A stretch of DNA of 64,000 bases, taken from NCBI GenBank assembly GCA_025267735.1, contig CM046298.1:26915866-26979865 (forward strand), written 5' to 3'. Made by a program: the position numbers and the translations under genes. Of this stretch, positions 1-12,100 are shown in pieces; positions within the stretch are counted from its first letter, which is position 1, and every line of letters begins with the position of its first letter. Below the pieces are notes generated by a model. That model was given only the letters and a program-made list of their open reading frames with translations. It had not been told where the DNA came from and ran no database searches. The DNA comes from Mactra quadrangularis (Eukaryota > Mollusca > Bivalvia > Venerida > Mactridae).

Positions 1-701
1 ATGGTAGTCAGCAATGTACACAATTTAAATCAAACAATTAGTATTTACAATATCTTGTATCAAGAATTTCACAAATACCCCATAAGAAAGCTTAAATTAC
101 CGATCATTATTTTCACAGAAGTAAAGTTAAAATAATATCTAAAATCTCATGTAGCTATAACGAAATAAGATGTTTTCTTCACAACATTACAGAAAAAATC
201 AATGTGGCTATTAGTTGGTCCATTGAAATACATAAAAAAATAAATACATATAAAAATTTCATCAACAAGAATTTGTCAGCACAATTTTATCAAAATGAGG
301 TGAGAAAAAAAAAGATGTTTGCTGTACAAGATATTAGAAAATTCAACATGGCTGCCAGTCAGCCATTTTGAATTCCACTAAAGAAAATGCCAAGCACATT
401 AACTTAAACAATAGCTAACTTTCTCAAAGTCTGTTCAAAAATTATCAAATCATTTGCTTTTCTGAAAAGAAAAACTCAGAATGGCTGCCAATCAGCCATT
501 ATGAATTTGATAAAATATCAATACATCAAAAAAAAGTTCAACAATAAGAATTTGATAAAAATAGCAGTACATAATAGACTTCAGCAAGTCAAAATGGCAA
601 ACAATGTGGAATAATGCTATATTTAATAAGTTACATGACATAAAGCCATAAACCCTTGATTCATCTTCGTCAATAATTTTTGCTAATCAATGAGATAAAT
701 A

Positions 702-1285
702 GTTACTATGAGATGTAGAATTGGTCATACTATATTAACACATTCATACCTTCTCAAAATAAAGAAAGCACCTAAATGTATACCATGTGACGAGCATTTC
801 AATGTCAAATACGTTCTCCTTGACTGCCAGGATCTTAAATACATCCGTGACAAACATTTTAAAGTTAACTCACATAAAGAACTTTTTGAGTCTGTACCGT
901 CATATTTTCTAATCGCCGAGATCAAATAGTGATTTCGCGATGTAGAATTGGTCATACCAGATTAACACATTCATACCTTCTCAAAAGAGAGGAAGCACCT
1001 AAGTATATACCCTGTGACGAGCATTTCTATGTCAAACACGTTCTCCTTGACTGTCAGGATCTTAAAGACATCCGTGACAAATATTTTAAAGTTAACTCAC
1101 TTAAAGAACTTTTTGAGTCTGTACCATCATATGCGATACTTAACTTTTTGAAGGAAATAAATGTATATAATAAGATATAGAGCTTTACATCATTAATATC
1201 GATTTAATAAATAGTATCATTGATTGCTTTCGACGCGATATGACCTTTTTGTGTTGGTGCGCCGTAAAACCAAAACAAAACCAAA
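702..1285 (+). mobile_element. Non-LTR retrotransposon 3' end, two tandem remnants
   Basis: 708-929 and 929-1180 translate to two diverged copies of the same C-terminal segment, CRIGHTRLTHSYLL followed by a CxxC...C knuckle (IPCDEH, LLDCQDL). This resembles the C-terminal tail of Jockey-like polyproteins. The second copy continues into the 3' UTR ending 'GACCTTTTTGTGTTGGTGCG', CCGTAAAAC and a CAAAAC tail. Both are pseudogenic. Confidence 0.7.
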
Positions 1286-1287
1286 CA

Positions 1288-1425
1288 ATACTTGAAGGAA
1301 ATAAATGTTTATCATAAAATATAGGACGTAAAATCTTCATTATCTATTGAAGTAATAGTATCATCAATTGTTTTCGGCGTAATATGACCTTTTTGCATTA
1401 ATAAGCCGTAAAATCCAATTAATCA
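1288..1425 (+). mobile_element. Third copy of the same retrotransposon 3' tail
   Basis: 'TTGAAGGAAATAAATGTT' to 'GACCTTTTTGC...GCCGTAAAATCC' repeats the end of the preceding copy (1140-1270) with many substitutions, so the tail is present in tandem. No coding sequence. Confidence 0.6.
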
Positions 1426-2409
1426 ATCAATAAATCAATCTGACTTCAGCAAGAAGAAATTGGTAATGAAATAAGCTTACTATACAGTTATTTAAACAAA
1501 GTCAAAATAGCTGCCAGTCTGCCATAATGAATTTGTATCCTAAGTAAATCCATGTACAAGTCAACTACATCAATAAAGACTTTGGAGCGAAATTTGGATA
1601 AAATTGAGTAAAAAAACACATACATGTACTATACAGTAATTTAGATAAAAATTCAAGATGGCTGCCAGTCAGCCATATTGAATATAAATTGATGAAGAAT
1701 AGTCATCCTCATCAACTGTATTAGTAAGACCTTGTATGCAATTTCTTTTCAAAATATGTATGGTAATATGTCAATATAAGACTGTATTAATTTTGAAAAA
1801 AGGATGACAGCCAGTCCGCCATTTTGAATTGGAATTGAGTTAAAGTGTATGTACACATCAACTGTGAACGCCTGTGCAAAATTCTATCTAAATTAGTTGA
1901 GAAATAAGCATACAGTAATTAAACGAAATTAAAAAGAATTCAAGATGGCCGCAAGTCGGCCATTTTGAATTTTGAATTGATATAAAGTGTATGTACACAT
2001 CAACTGTAAACGCCTGTGCAAAATTCTATAAAATAAAAAATAAAAAATCTGTTGAGAAATAAGCATGCAGTTATTAAATTAAATGAAAAAAATCAAGATG
2101 GCCGCAAGTCAGCCATTTTGAATTGGAATTGATATAACATGCATATAAACATCAACTGTAAACGCCTGTGCAAATTCTATAAAATAAGATAAGAAAAAAA
2201 TCCATTGAGAAAAAAGCATACTATACAGTTATCAAATTAGATTTAAAATATATAACACCATTAAATATTTTAAACAAGTGAGATATGTTTCCATAGTTAC
2301 ATGAGTTTTGTATACACCATTAAATCATGGTATATAACAGCTTCTATTAAAATACATTAAGAAATAAACATACTACAAATGTATTAATTTTTTGGGACAG
2401 ACCACATAT

Positions 2410-2493
2410 CCAACCAACCAACCAACCAACCAACCAACCAACCAACCAACCAACCAACCAACCAACAAACCAACCAACCAACCAACCAACCAC
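2410..2493. repeat. (CCAA)n microsatellite, about 21 units
   Basis: An almost uninterrupted run of CCAA with one CAAA variant. It gives a meaningless GWLV repeat reading frame on the minus strand. Confidence 0.98.
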
Positions 2494-2507
2494 CAGGGTG
2501 ATTCCAG

Positions 2508-2540
2508 TATACCCCCGAAAACTTCGTTTGCGGGGGTATA
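2508..2540. repeat. TATACCCCCG...CGGGGGTATA hairpin
   Basis: Palindrome with TATACCCCCG and CGGGGGTATA arms around AAAACTTCGTTTG. Similar to the start of the longer element at 51521. Confidence 0.7.
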
Positions 2541-2951
2541 AATATAATTAATATGTATAGAGTATACACAGCCCGCATGTATAACAACTTACGATTCAAA
2601 TGCATTCAAACGGGAAACAAGTGTTCTTACATTTTTGATAACAATTAATAATAAATGGGTGTGGGGATAGTGATTGTGGGGCTAAAACCAACAACCTTTG
2701 AATTGGTAGCTAGCCTCATCGTACAATCCTCTAGTCCGGCCTATGTGCAATAGACACTCGTTGTACGCTTTAAATGTACTTTAAAATTAATCCCTGTGTT
2801 AAAATTAAATTCGAGCCTTGTTGATAAAATCGGATTGTTATCGAGCATTAATACTACATTCGTATTCAATGTAATGAATATTCTTGCATAAAGGTCAGGT
2901 CGGGTCAATGTATCCACACTATACATCTAATAAAAAGGATGTTTTACTTAC

Positions 2952-3104
2952 TCTGCAATAATCAGCTATTGGTCCCATTCTCTTTAAAGCTACTTCTCTT
3001 ATATGACTTCTTCCAAAGAATTTCTTACCAGGCAAGAAAGGAATGATTCTTTTAGAGGGATCCATCGCCCCAGCTTCCTCAGGAAACATATCCATAAGTT
3101 GACT
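2952..3104 (-). CDS. SH3PXD2: SH3PXD2 coding exon 3 (PX C-terminal half)
   Basis: Residues 51-101. It contains [13 protein letters not shown] (the proline-rich PX loop) and [20 protein letters not shown]. The acceptor is TTTCAG and the donor GTAAGTAAA. The next family exon (the end of PX, with a CDEV-FFE-type motif) is not found between here and base 1. Confidence 0.92.
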
Positions 3105-6100
3105 CTGAAATAGAATTAAACAAACGTTCTAAGGTTAAAAAAAGCATTAAGTATCTCTATTCTGTGTTTATTTCTATTAAACAGTGATTGAGATTTCTTC
3201 TTCTATTGGTTCTTTTTTTAAATTGTGTTTAACGTCGTATTGAGCACATATTTAAGTCATATATTTGATGGCCAGCTCTTTCTACCACAGGTTTCCTGGA
3301 CACTTTTTCTATCACTAGTACTAACTTACCCTACTACAAGGCCAACAACTCATGTATAGGGTATGACCTACTGCTACCAGACTCAAACCCACGATCTCCA
3401 GATTCGAAGTCGGACATGCTAACCACTACGCCACGGCCGTGGCTTTGATTGGGTCTAAGGCCATAGCAGCACACTATATAGGTCATATCACAGCAGTAAG
3501 TCAATCTACTCTCTGGATTATAAAGCATTTGTTATCTATTTATTCTATTGTATATTCACAATTGTTAAATGATTTTTGAGTTGCATAATTATTTGACATG
3601 TTTAATAATAACACGATAAATACATTTCAGTGGAATGAAGTTAATTAGGAAATGTTCACATATTTATTTTTCGACCTTCGTAATAAAACTCTTCCAGTTA
3701 AACAGGTCAGCTCAGGCTAGCTCAGTCTGTAGCACGCATATCTACTGATTGAGGGGTTGTTGGTTCGATTCCCCGGTGGGGCATACTTTCATGGAGCTTG
3801 GTCATGAAATTATTTCTACGGCCATTCTCCATCCTACCAATGATTCTTAATTATGTAGGGTAGATGTCAGTCACTGACAAAAGTATGTGCTTAGTAGTTG
3901 GTTTACAGCTAAATCCAGAGATTTAGCCTTTCCAGGAACAGTGAGTATTTTGACTGACCGCAGTTATATGACCTTATACAATGTGTTGCTAAGGTGTTAA
4001 ACCCAACAAAAAAAACCCCCAAAATTAACTGGTCACGCCTTTACGTGGATAGTTTTTGATTTGTGGTATAACTAGACTTTCTGGCAAAAATCCCTGAAAG
4101 TCTAAAAAGCTTAAGTTTACAGTACATGTATAAGGCAAAATAATGTATGAATACACATATTACTAACTTCAAATGATGTTATTAACATTGGAGATTTGAG
4201 ATCTACAAATTATGTTAATCTAAAAAATCTCAGACTAATTTGTCTTACACTCAATCATCAAGAATGTTTCTTTAGTAACTGAACTTAAGATGAAAGAAGA
4301 CTATTCATTAATATTATATATTATTTCATGATATTTTGACAAGTGCTATTTTAATTAACTAATATGTCAAAAATATATAAATCAATTTGTCGCCTCATCT
4401 AGTCATAATGATGTCAAATAATTGATAAAATTACAAATATTGCCTTGTGGCCATTCTACATGTATGTCAGTCCAACACATTAGTTTTTATTAAAAGGTCA
4501 TTAAACTATGCTGATGCTCATACATTCGTTTATTTATTTTGATTTTAACTGGGTTTAACGCCATGTCAACACATATTAGGTCATTTTCGGCGTCCAGCGC
4601 ACCTAACCTAGCTTACCTGGACCCTTGTCTATAACCAGTACTCACCTACCCTTCCACAAGGCCTGAAACTTCTCCATATACCTTATTAATGGAGGAAAAT
4701 TGATATTATTGTCAAATTTTCATGGAAGGGTAAAACCTCCCCGGGTGGGATTTGAACCCGCACCCCCTTCGAGACACAAGATTCCAATTCCTGGCATGCT
4801 ACCAACTACGCTATTGACTTGGGTTTTGTACATTAGTAAACTTTTGTTTAACTGTAAGCTTCATTCGGAACTCTTAAACCATTTTTTGAATTAATAATCT
4901 CAGATGGATTTGTGGAGGGGGGGGTCCACCAATAGTATTTGTTTTTGCTACCCCAGTTAGAATTTCATGAATAGTTCATGAACAAGTTCAGGAATGTGTA
5001 TGAACAACAAATGAGACTTTACCGTACATGGACAAGCAGCCAAGTTTATAGTTGCATTGTTAACATAAACAAGCAGTACATGATGCATATTGAGTTGCTA
5101 TTGTCTTGATATAGGGCTTTTTTAAAAATTCTTCACAATATACAAGTACAAATGTAATTAGCTTGTAATAAAATATAAGATGTAGGTTAATATAGTGTAT
5201 ATGATACAATTTAAGAAAACAATTAGATAAAGCGAACTGTCAATTGATAAACAAACACATCATTACGACAATAAACAGCCAACTAATTAAAATGTCAAAA
5301 ACAACAATAATACATGGAAGATTTTTATTGTATAATTTTCCATACAGAACAGAACATTCACTTTATTTAACCCAGGTTATATACATGTACAGCATGAGAT
5401 ACAATAATGAAAAAAACTTGTTTAAAAAATAACTGAGCAAAGATCAATGTTTCATAAATTGTGTAGTAATTTATTAGATATTATTTTTATTACTGTGGTT
5501 AATATTTTTATATCAATCATAAATGTCAATCTTACTAATTGATGGTAGGTATGACGTACGCTTATTATGGTTAGGGTTATTCAACAGTTAATATTTTCTT
5601 GAACTGCCTATAGTTAAACTGTGAAAGATTGTTTTGGGTCTCATGCCCACAATAGGCAGTCCTAATTTTGTTAACTTAAGCATGGGTTAAGAGGATGCCT
5701 TGAAAAAAACAACTGCTTTTGCAAGTTTCTGAGATTTGGGTGTGGAACAAAATAAAATTCTTAAAATAATGCCGAAGAGTAAATTGATCCTTCATTTTGC
5801 AAATAAACTACCGGAAAATCATGTACATGTACTTATTATGAACTGGAGACTAAATTTACTTGAGCCTCATCCCTTTTCATTTAATTTTATAGTAAAGAGC
5901 AAAATTAACAACTTGCCAGACTAGAGCTGTCATCGATTCTAAATGATTGTTCCAAATTGATTGTTTATTATCCATTCGTATTATGAAAGCGCACCTGTAT
6001 CAGCTTATTATAGAAGATTCATCTTGAAAATATTGACACTTTTATACATTTTATACTGAAAATAAAATATCGATGATACACCAATATCGATAGAATCGAT

Positions 6101-9100
6101 GACAGCTTTACTAGTCTCAATTAATTTTTACTGGTCCAAGGCTTCGGCTAGTGATTTAAGGGAATGGCTTCGACTGGTGAATGCCATGAACAATGGTAAG
6201 GTGAACTCTGCTGCTTTTAATCTATGATTTCAAGACAGTTAATAGCATAAAGACCAAACAAATAAACAAACAAGAAATGTAATGTGGAAACTACATTAAA
6301 GCTGGATTTTCATCAAGATCTGACCAAAAATGACAGAGATATTCAACATATCAAAAACTTAAACACCAAAATTACAAAGGGGAATAATTCCATAATAAAG
6401 ACAGGTAGAGTTGTGGATGATTTCTAATTCTGTTCATTACATGGTATGTTATCATTGTATGAAGTTTCATTAAGATATGACAATAAATGGCAGAAATATA
6501 TGGTAAAGAAAAAACTTTAACGCAATTGTTAACAACAACGAATGCCCACCTGACCGCACACCTGCCCACCTGAGTTTTGCCAAACTATAAGCTGAATTTT
6601 TCCGTAGAAAAATCAGGCTAATAATATATAAAACATAAACATAATACATAAATATGTAAACATAAATATATAAAATAAAACAACTTTGGAACAAAATTAG
6701 CCCATACCTGAGAGTCTGTCACCACTTAAATTTATAAACAATTTGTATTCTTAATAACATTACAGAAACTCGTATCATTTATCAGAACAAAATAAATCCA
6801 CCATTAAAATATAATAAATAAAACTCTTCAAACAAAAAATTAAATTTAATACATCTAATTTTCATTCAATATTAAATGAAATTATAAACGGACATTAAAG
6901 TAACACATAGTACAACGGATTACAACAGGTCACAACTAAAGTGTTACAAGGAAGAAAACTGACCACCATTCCCTTAACTGACCACTGACCACAGTCCAGT
7001 CAGACATAATATCATTAATTGAGAATTAATTGGTCAACTAGATATAAAGTAAGGTAAAGTCATGGTATATCATTATGACTGTACAGTTATTGACATTTCA
7101 TGAACACTTATATGATCATTAATGACAAATTAAATAAGTCATGATTAAAATATATCAATTGTAACAATATTTGACAATACATACAAGGAATGATCCAAAA
7201 TAACGTGGACTTTTAATACTGCTCTTACAATTATATCAATATTTTTTAAAAACTTATATAATTTATGGTTGTAAATCGGAACATTATATGAATCAAACAA
7301 GGCAATAAAATTACACATCTTTATTATCATAAGACCGCACCATGCATTTTCATAACCAAGGTAACGCCAATGTGGCATACTGTATACGTCTTTACATTGG
7401 TGGGTGCAAATATTGGCGTTTTTATATTGGCGAGGTCAATATTTGGCAGTGTGAAGGCAAACCTCCAATACTAACCAATGCTTGATTACAAAACCGCCAA
7501 TATTAACCCATGCTCGATTTCAAAAACCACCAAAAAAAAAAACATGAACAATTTTTATTTTTCGTGTCCGAATTAGTTAATCTGAATACCATGTTTATTT
7601 GTTTCAGAAAGTATAATCTATATCCAACGTTTATAAACCTTCAAGAAAGAAATTATTTGTTTATGTGCTATGTTTATGACTCAAATAATGTGTTCAAAAT
7701 TGCATTTTTTCACAATAATTTCGTTTTTATTATCAATTGTTTTCCCAAAGAACAAAGCGCTGACTACGGTGTAGGTACATCATCGAACAAAGTATTAAAT
7801 GACACTTTGAAGACGTGAAAAGGTCTATACCCCAAGTTTTGAAAGTTGGGTCATAAATTAATTGACATGTGTAAAACAGACACTTTATTTGTTCCCTTAT
7901 TTAGGGGTGCTTTATATTTGCAGTGTTTTATATTCATAGGGTCAATATTTCAGGGTTCCCACCTCGACCGCCAAAACTGCTAAAATAAAATGGGTGCCAA
8001 TATTAAGATGCACACAGTAGTAATTAAAGACTTATAACTTATCATAAAATTAGAACAGGTATTCTTTATAACAGGGATTTGTAACCACAAAATTCTTAGT
8101 TTCAAGTCAGTACCTACATGCTGTTGTTTTTATGGACATACCGTACTTACAACCAAACAGAACAGAACAGAACAGAACATAAAAAGCCACTCCAAAGACA
8201 GTTAAGCCTCAAGATGATCAAATAATTGTCAAATTGACGAGTGTAAAGCACAATAACACACCAAAGAACTGTGATAGATTCAATAACAGATAAATAGACA
8301 GAAAAGCTGTCACAGAAGTGATTAATACCATATTGTTTGTATTGAGAACTTCTTTTCTAATAAGCCCTTTTTGGGACACAGGTTAATTGTGCAATCATTG
8401 TCTTGTTATAACATCATCTATACCAAATATTTCCAAAATCCTATAAAAGACAACAAAACAACCTCAGATCTACCAGATCAAAAATAACAAGAAATGTAAT
8501 GTGGAAACCACATTAAAGCCGGATTTAAAAACTTTAACGCAAAAATTACAATGGAAATAATCCGTAATAAAGCCAGGTACGTTGTGGTTAACTTTCTAAA
8601 TCTGTTCATCACATGGTATGTTATCATTGTATGAAGTTTCATAAAGATCTGACAATAAATGGCAGAAATACATGGAAAAGAAAAAACTTTAAGGCATTGT
8701 TAATGACACTGGATGGCTGACCGCCCAGCCGACCGCCCAGCCAACCACCCACCTGCCCGACCAGGTTTCGGCTTACTATAAGCTCAATTTTTTAGATTTT
8801 GAAAAATCCGGTTAAAAATTGACAAAACCATACAGGACAAATTTTAATGTAAAAGAACTATTTATCCCCCAACCATTCTTACAATAATCAATGTACAGAC
8901 AATAAATCATAGTATTGACAAGTATTAGCATTTCCAAAAATGCTTGAAATCGACGTTCAGACGTGTTTGATGTCTTCTCCATTGATGTTTATATTTTGTG
9001 GTTAATATTCATTTGCTAACATGGCGGAGGTTATGAATAGAAAATAAAATATTGCTTTTTGATGAACAAGTCTATTTACAATTAATTAGTTATCTTTGTT

Positions 9101-12100
9101 AATTTTACTTTTTTCCGATCAAAAAGAGTGGCGAAAAATGTTAATGTCCGCTAAAATATTTAGTGGTGTGTAACCTTCCTAAACCTCTGCTGATGCCCGC
9201 TATTGACTGTGCGCCAGCTTGATTTCAGCCAACAACTTGTTCATGGTGGATTCTGAAGTCCTTTCACGCACCCCTTTTTTTTACTTTTTCACAGCAATTT
9301 TCTTATCATGTGACCTCAAATTCATCGTTTTGATTGGCTTAAGGCAACCGGTGTCAACTACAAAATGCTCAAATCTTGATAATTGTTTAAATCGACCTTT
9401 AGGTTCGTCGACAATAAATCATAGTATCGATAAACGATATTGACTCTTGATCAAAGAACATAAATTATTGATAATATAGATATATTGACCATATTATTAT
9501 CATTTTATTTAACTGAAGTGTCCACTGTGTAATAGTTACTACTGTTTTATAGTTAGAAGTGTCTATTCTTTTATACATAAAATATATTAGTGACCATGTT
9601 TAAACTGGACAATGGCCATTCTGTACCAGGTTATTAAACCATTAGGGTTCAACATGAATTGTTGAAATAGGTTGACCAATTGGACAGGCTGCTATGTATT
9701 CCATTTGATGAACCAAATGTTTTACTAGCAGTAACAACTTGCCAAAACCCAAATATAGGTAGTCAAGTGCAATTAAATGACCTTTGATGTTGAGCACTGA
9801 TCATGAGACAGTATCCAACATACTGGAGGTACCATAAATGGTAAAAGTTAAAAACAGGTTGTTGAACACAAACCTAGACATCCTACTAGCAAGTCAAATA
9901 AAATATAAATTGATTGATAAATGATGACAAACTATGTTACCATTCTGAACTCCACAGCCATTCAAAACTAATAACATGGAACATACATGTATTTAGAGCC
10001 ATGTTGGAACTACTTTTGTGTTACATGACCAAACAAGATGCCTGGCAAGCTCAATTGGTAGCACGCAAGTCTACTGATCAAGGGGTCAAGGGTTCAATTC
10101 CCGGGTGCGGCATTCTTTCGTGGAGCTTGGTCATGAAATTATTTCTACGGCCATTCTCCCTCCTACCAATGATTCTTAACTATGTAGGACAGTTGTCTGT
10201 CACTGACAAAAGTATGTGCTTAGTAGTTGGTTAACAGCTAAATCCAGAGATTTAGCCTTTCAAGGAACAGTGAGTAGGTTGATTGACCGCCATTATATGA
10301 CCTATACAATGTGTTGCTATGGCGTTAAACCCAACAAAAACAAAAAACAAAACAGCCCCATAACAGCTGTAGTTACTTTAGTATAAACACGACCAATAAA
10401 CTTTTTGTGCTAAATTTGTTTCACATAAATCAAAGGGAGAGAAATCTGTATTAATTGTTTAATATAAAGCTGAAAGAGTTATCTCTACATAACTTTATCA
10501 TGCCATATGCATACCATTTGTGGCTTTACTTGGTTTTTCAACCCACACTTACTTAATACAAATAGCTAAATTCATTAACTCTGAAAATCAAGAAAAAAAT
10601 AAAAATACTTGTTTTTCTTTTTACATGTTTTGCTCATTTCAACAGTAAATATCGTGGGTTTAGCGGAAAACGTTTGTAACTCAATATAAGAAAAGAGTGA
10701 GTTACGACTGTTTTGCGCTAAACCCACAAAATGTGCTTGTATCACAGTGAAAATCTTATCTAATTGAATTAGGGAAGAATTCTCTATTGCAGACTTGTAT
10801 TATTAACCGCAAAATTTTTATGGTAAAAACTAGTAGCAAAAACAGTCATTGCCTTGACCCAATTTTCACAAGCCCTAAGCCCGGGACTAGTGAAAATTGA
10901 TTCAGGCTAGAGTAAATTACCTATTTTATATAGTTGGGCTAGTTGTTAAAAAAATTAAGAGAATTTCTGAATAAAGCCTGATTTAAAAACTTTAACACAA
11001 AAATTACAAAGTGAAATAATCTATAATAAAGGCAGGTAGAGTTGAAGTTACTGTCTAATTCTGTTCATCACATGGTATGTAATCATTGTATGAAGTTTCA
11101 TAAAGATCTGACAATAAATGGCAGAAATATATGGAAAAAAATTTTTCACGCAATTGTTAATGACACTGGACACTCAACCACCCGCCCAACCGCCCGCCGG
11201 TGTTTCGCCAAACTATTAGCCAAATTAGAAAAAACGGCTAAAAAGGACAAAATTTCTTATTAAACATAACCACAAGACTGTATTCTATACAATACTAAAA
11301 GGAAACATAGATATTTATATATATGTTTATATTTGAGCTGTACATGGTTTATCTTCAAGTGGTATAAAATCATCAAGTATGAAATGAAAACATAAATTAT
11401 TTCTATACATCTGTTCTCAATTGAATATTTAATACACTACATGTAGCATAAAATTTCTTCTTCCAATGAATAGCCAACTATTTTATACTGAAGTAATTAA
11501 ACTCGCAAACAGTTAACATGAAACCCTGCAAGTTTATATCAAAATCCCTACAATACGAAGACGGAACTTAACCTAGTTTTACAGACAAAATATGGAAGTT
11601 AAAATTAATGGTCCTTACAATGTGAAATATTTGTACAATTTTTTATTTTACTTCCTGATCTTATTGACATAAAAAAAGGAATTTTAATTCAATACTGAGC
11701 TAAAAAAACCAAGTTCACATTTTGTAAGATCTGTAATAAGTAGGTTCAGACTAGGTAATCTAATTTTAAATCTAGAGATCTAGATACAATACTCAGTCGT
11801 GTCAAGTCACATCCTTACATAAAAAAATTGGCAATTATAAAATTTATATTTAATTTTTCTCTATTAACAAAGAAGTTGTTGTTATGATATGATGAAATAA
11901 TACTTATTCATTAGAGCTTGATTGTGAAACAAGTTCTTACAACTTAGATTAATCATTTTTGAGTCCGCATCCTGGTCCCCCAGTACTGAAGTAAGTGGGA
12001 TAAAGCTTCTCACTCAAGGAAACAAAGGGGGTAGGTTTTGGATGGGATTCAAACCAACACAGAGCTGGCTATCCAATGATTACCTGTCCAACGGCATAAC

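Larger units (their letters stand above)
346..2225. repeat. Decayed ~150-bp tandem repeat with ATGGCTGCC core
   Basis: A core like AAGATGGCTGCCAGTCAGCC followed by ATTTTGAATT recurs near 348, 481, 1505, 1658, 1803, 1944 and 2098. Spacings in the second block are 141-154 bp. The later units also share 'TGTACACATCAACTGTAAACGC' style sequence between cores. The core is itself an imperfect inverted repeat (ATGGCTG/CAGCCAT). A non-LTR retrotransposon remnant separates units two and three. Confidence 0.75.

Noticed and set aside
2384..2605. Minus-strand GWLV-repeat frame
   Set aside because: Translation of the (CCAA)n microsatellite.
1..2951. Fourth SH3PXD2 exon
   Set aside because: No minus-strand frame with the expected end-of-PX motif was found; the segment is filled with repeats.
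3708..4018. tRNA gene suggested by A and B boxes
   Set aside because: The tRNA-like head lacks a closed cloverleaf acceptor stem, and the same unit recurs with a fixed 3' body and tail, so it is a SINE.
6470..6694. Minus-strand frame starting MFQSC
   Set aside because: Overlaps an AGCCGGATTT MITE and simple AT-rich DNA.
9914..10234. Reading frame repeated at 20852-21055 (minus) and 52748-52951
   Set aside because: The same peptide ([18 protein letters not shown]) is the translation of the type 1 SINE body, not a gene.
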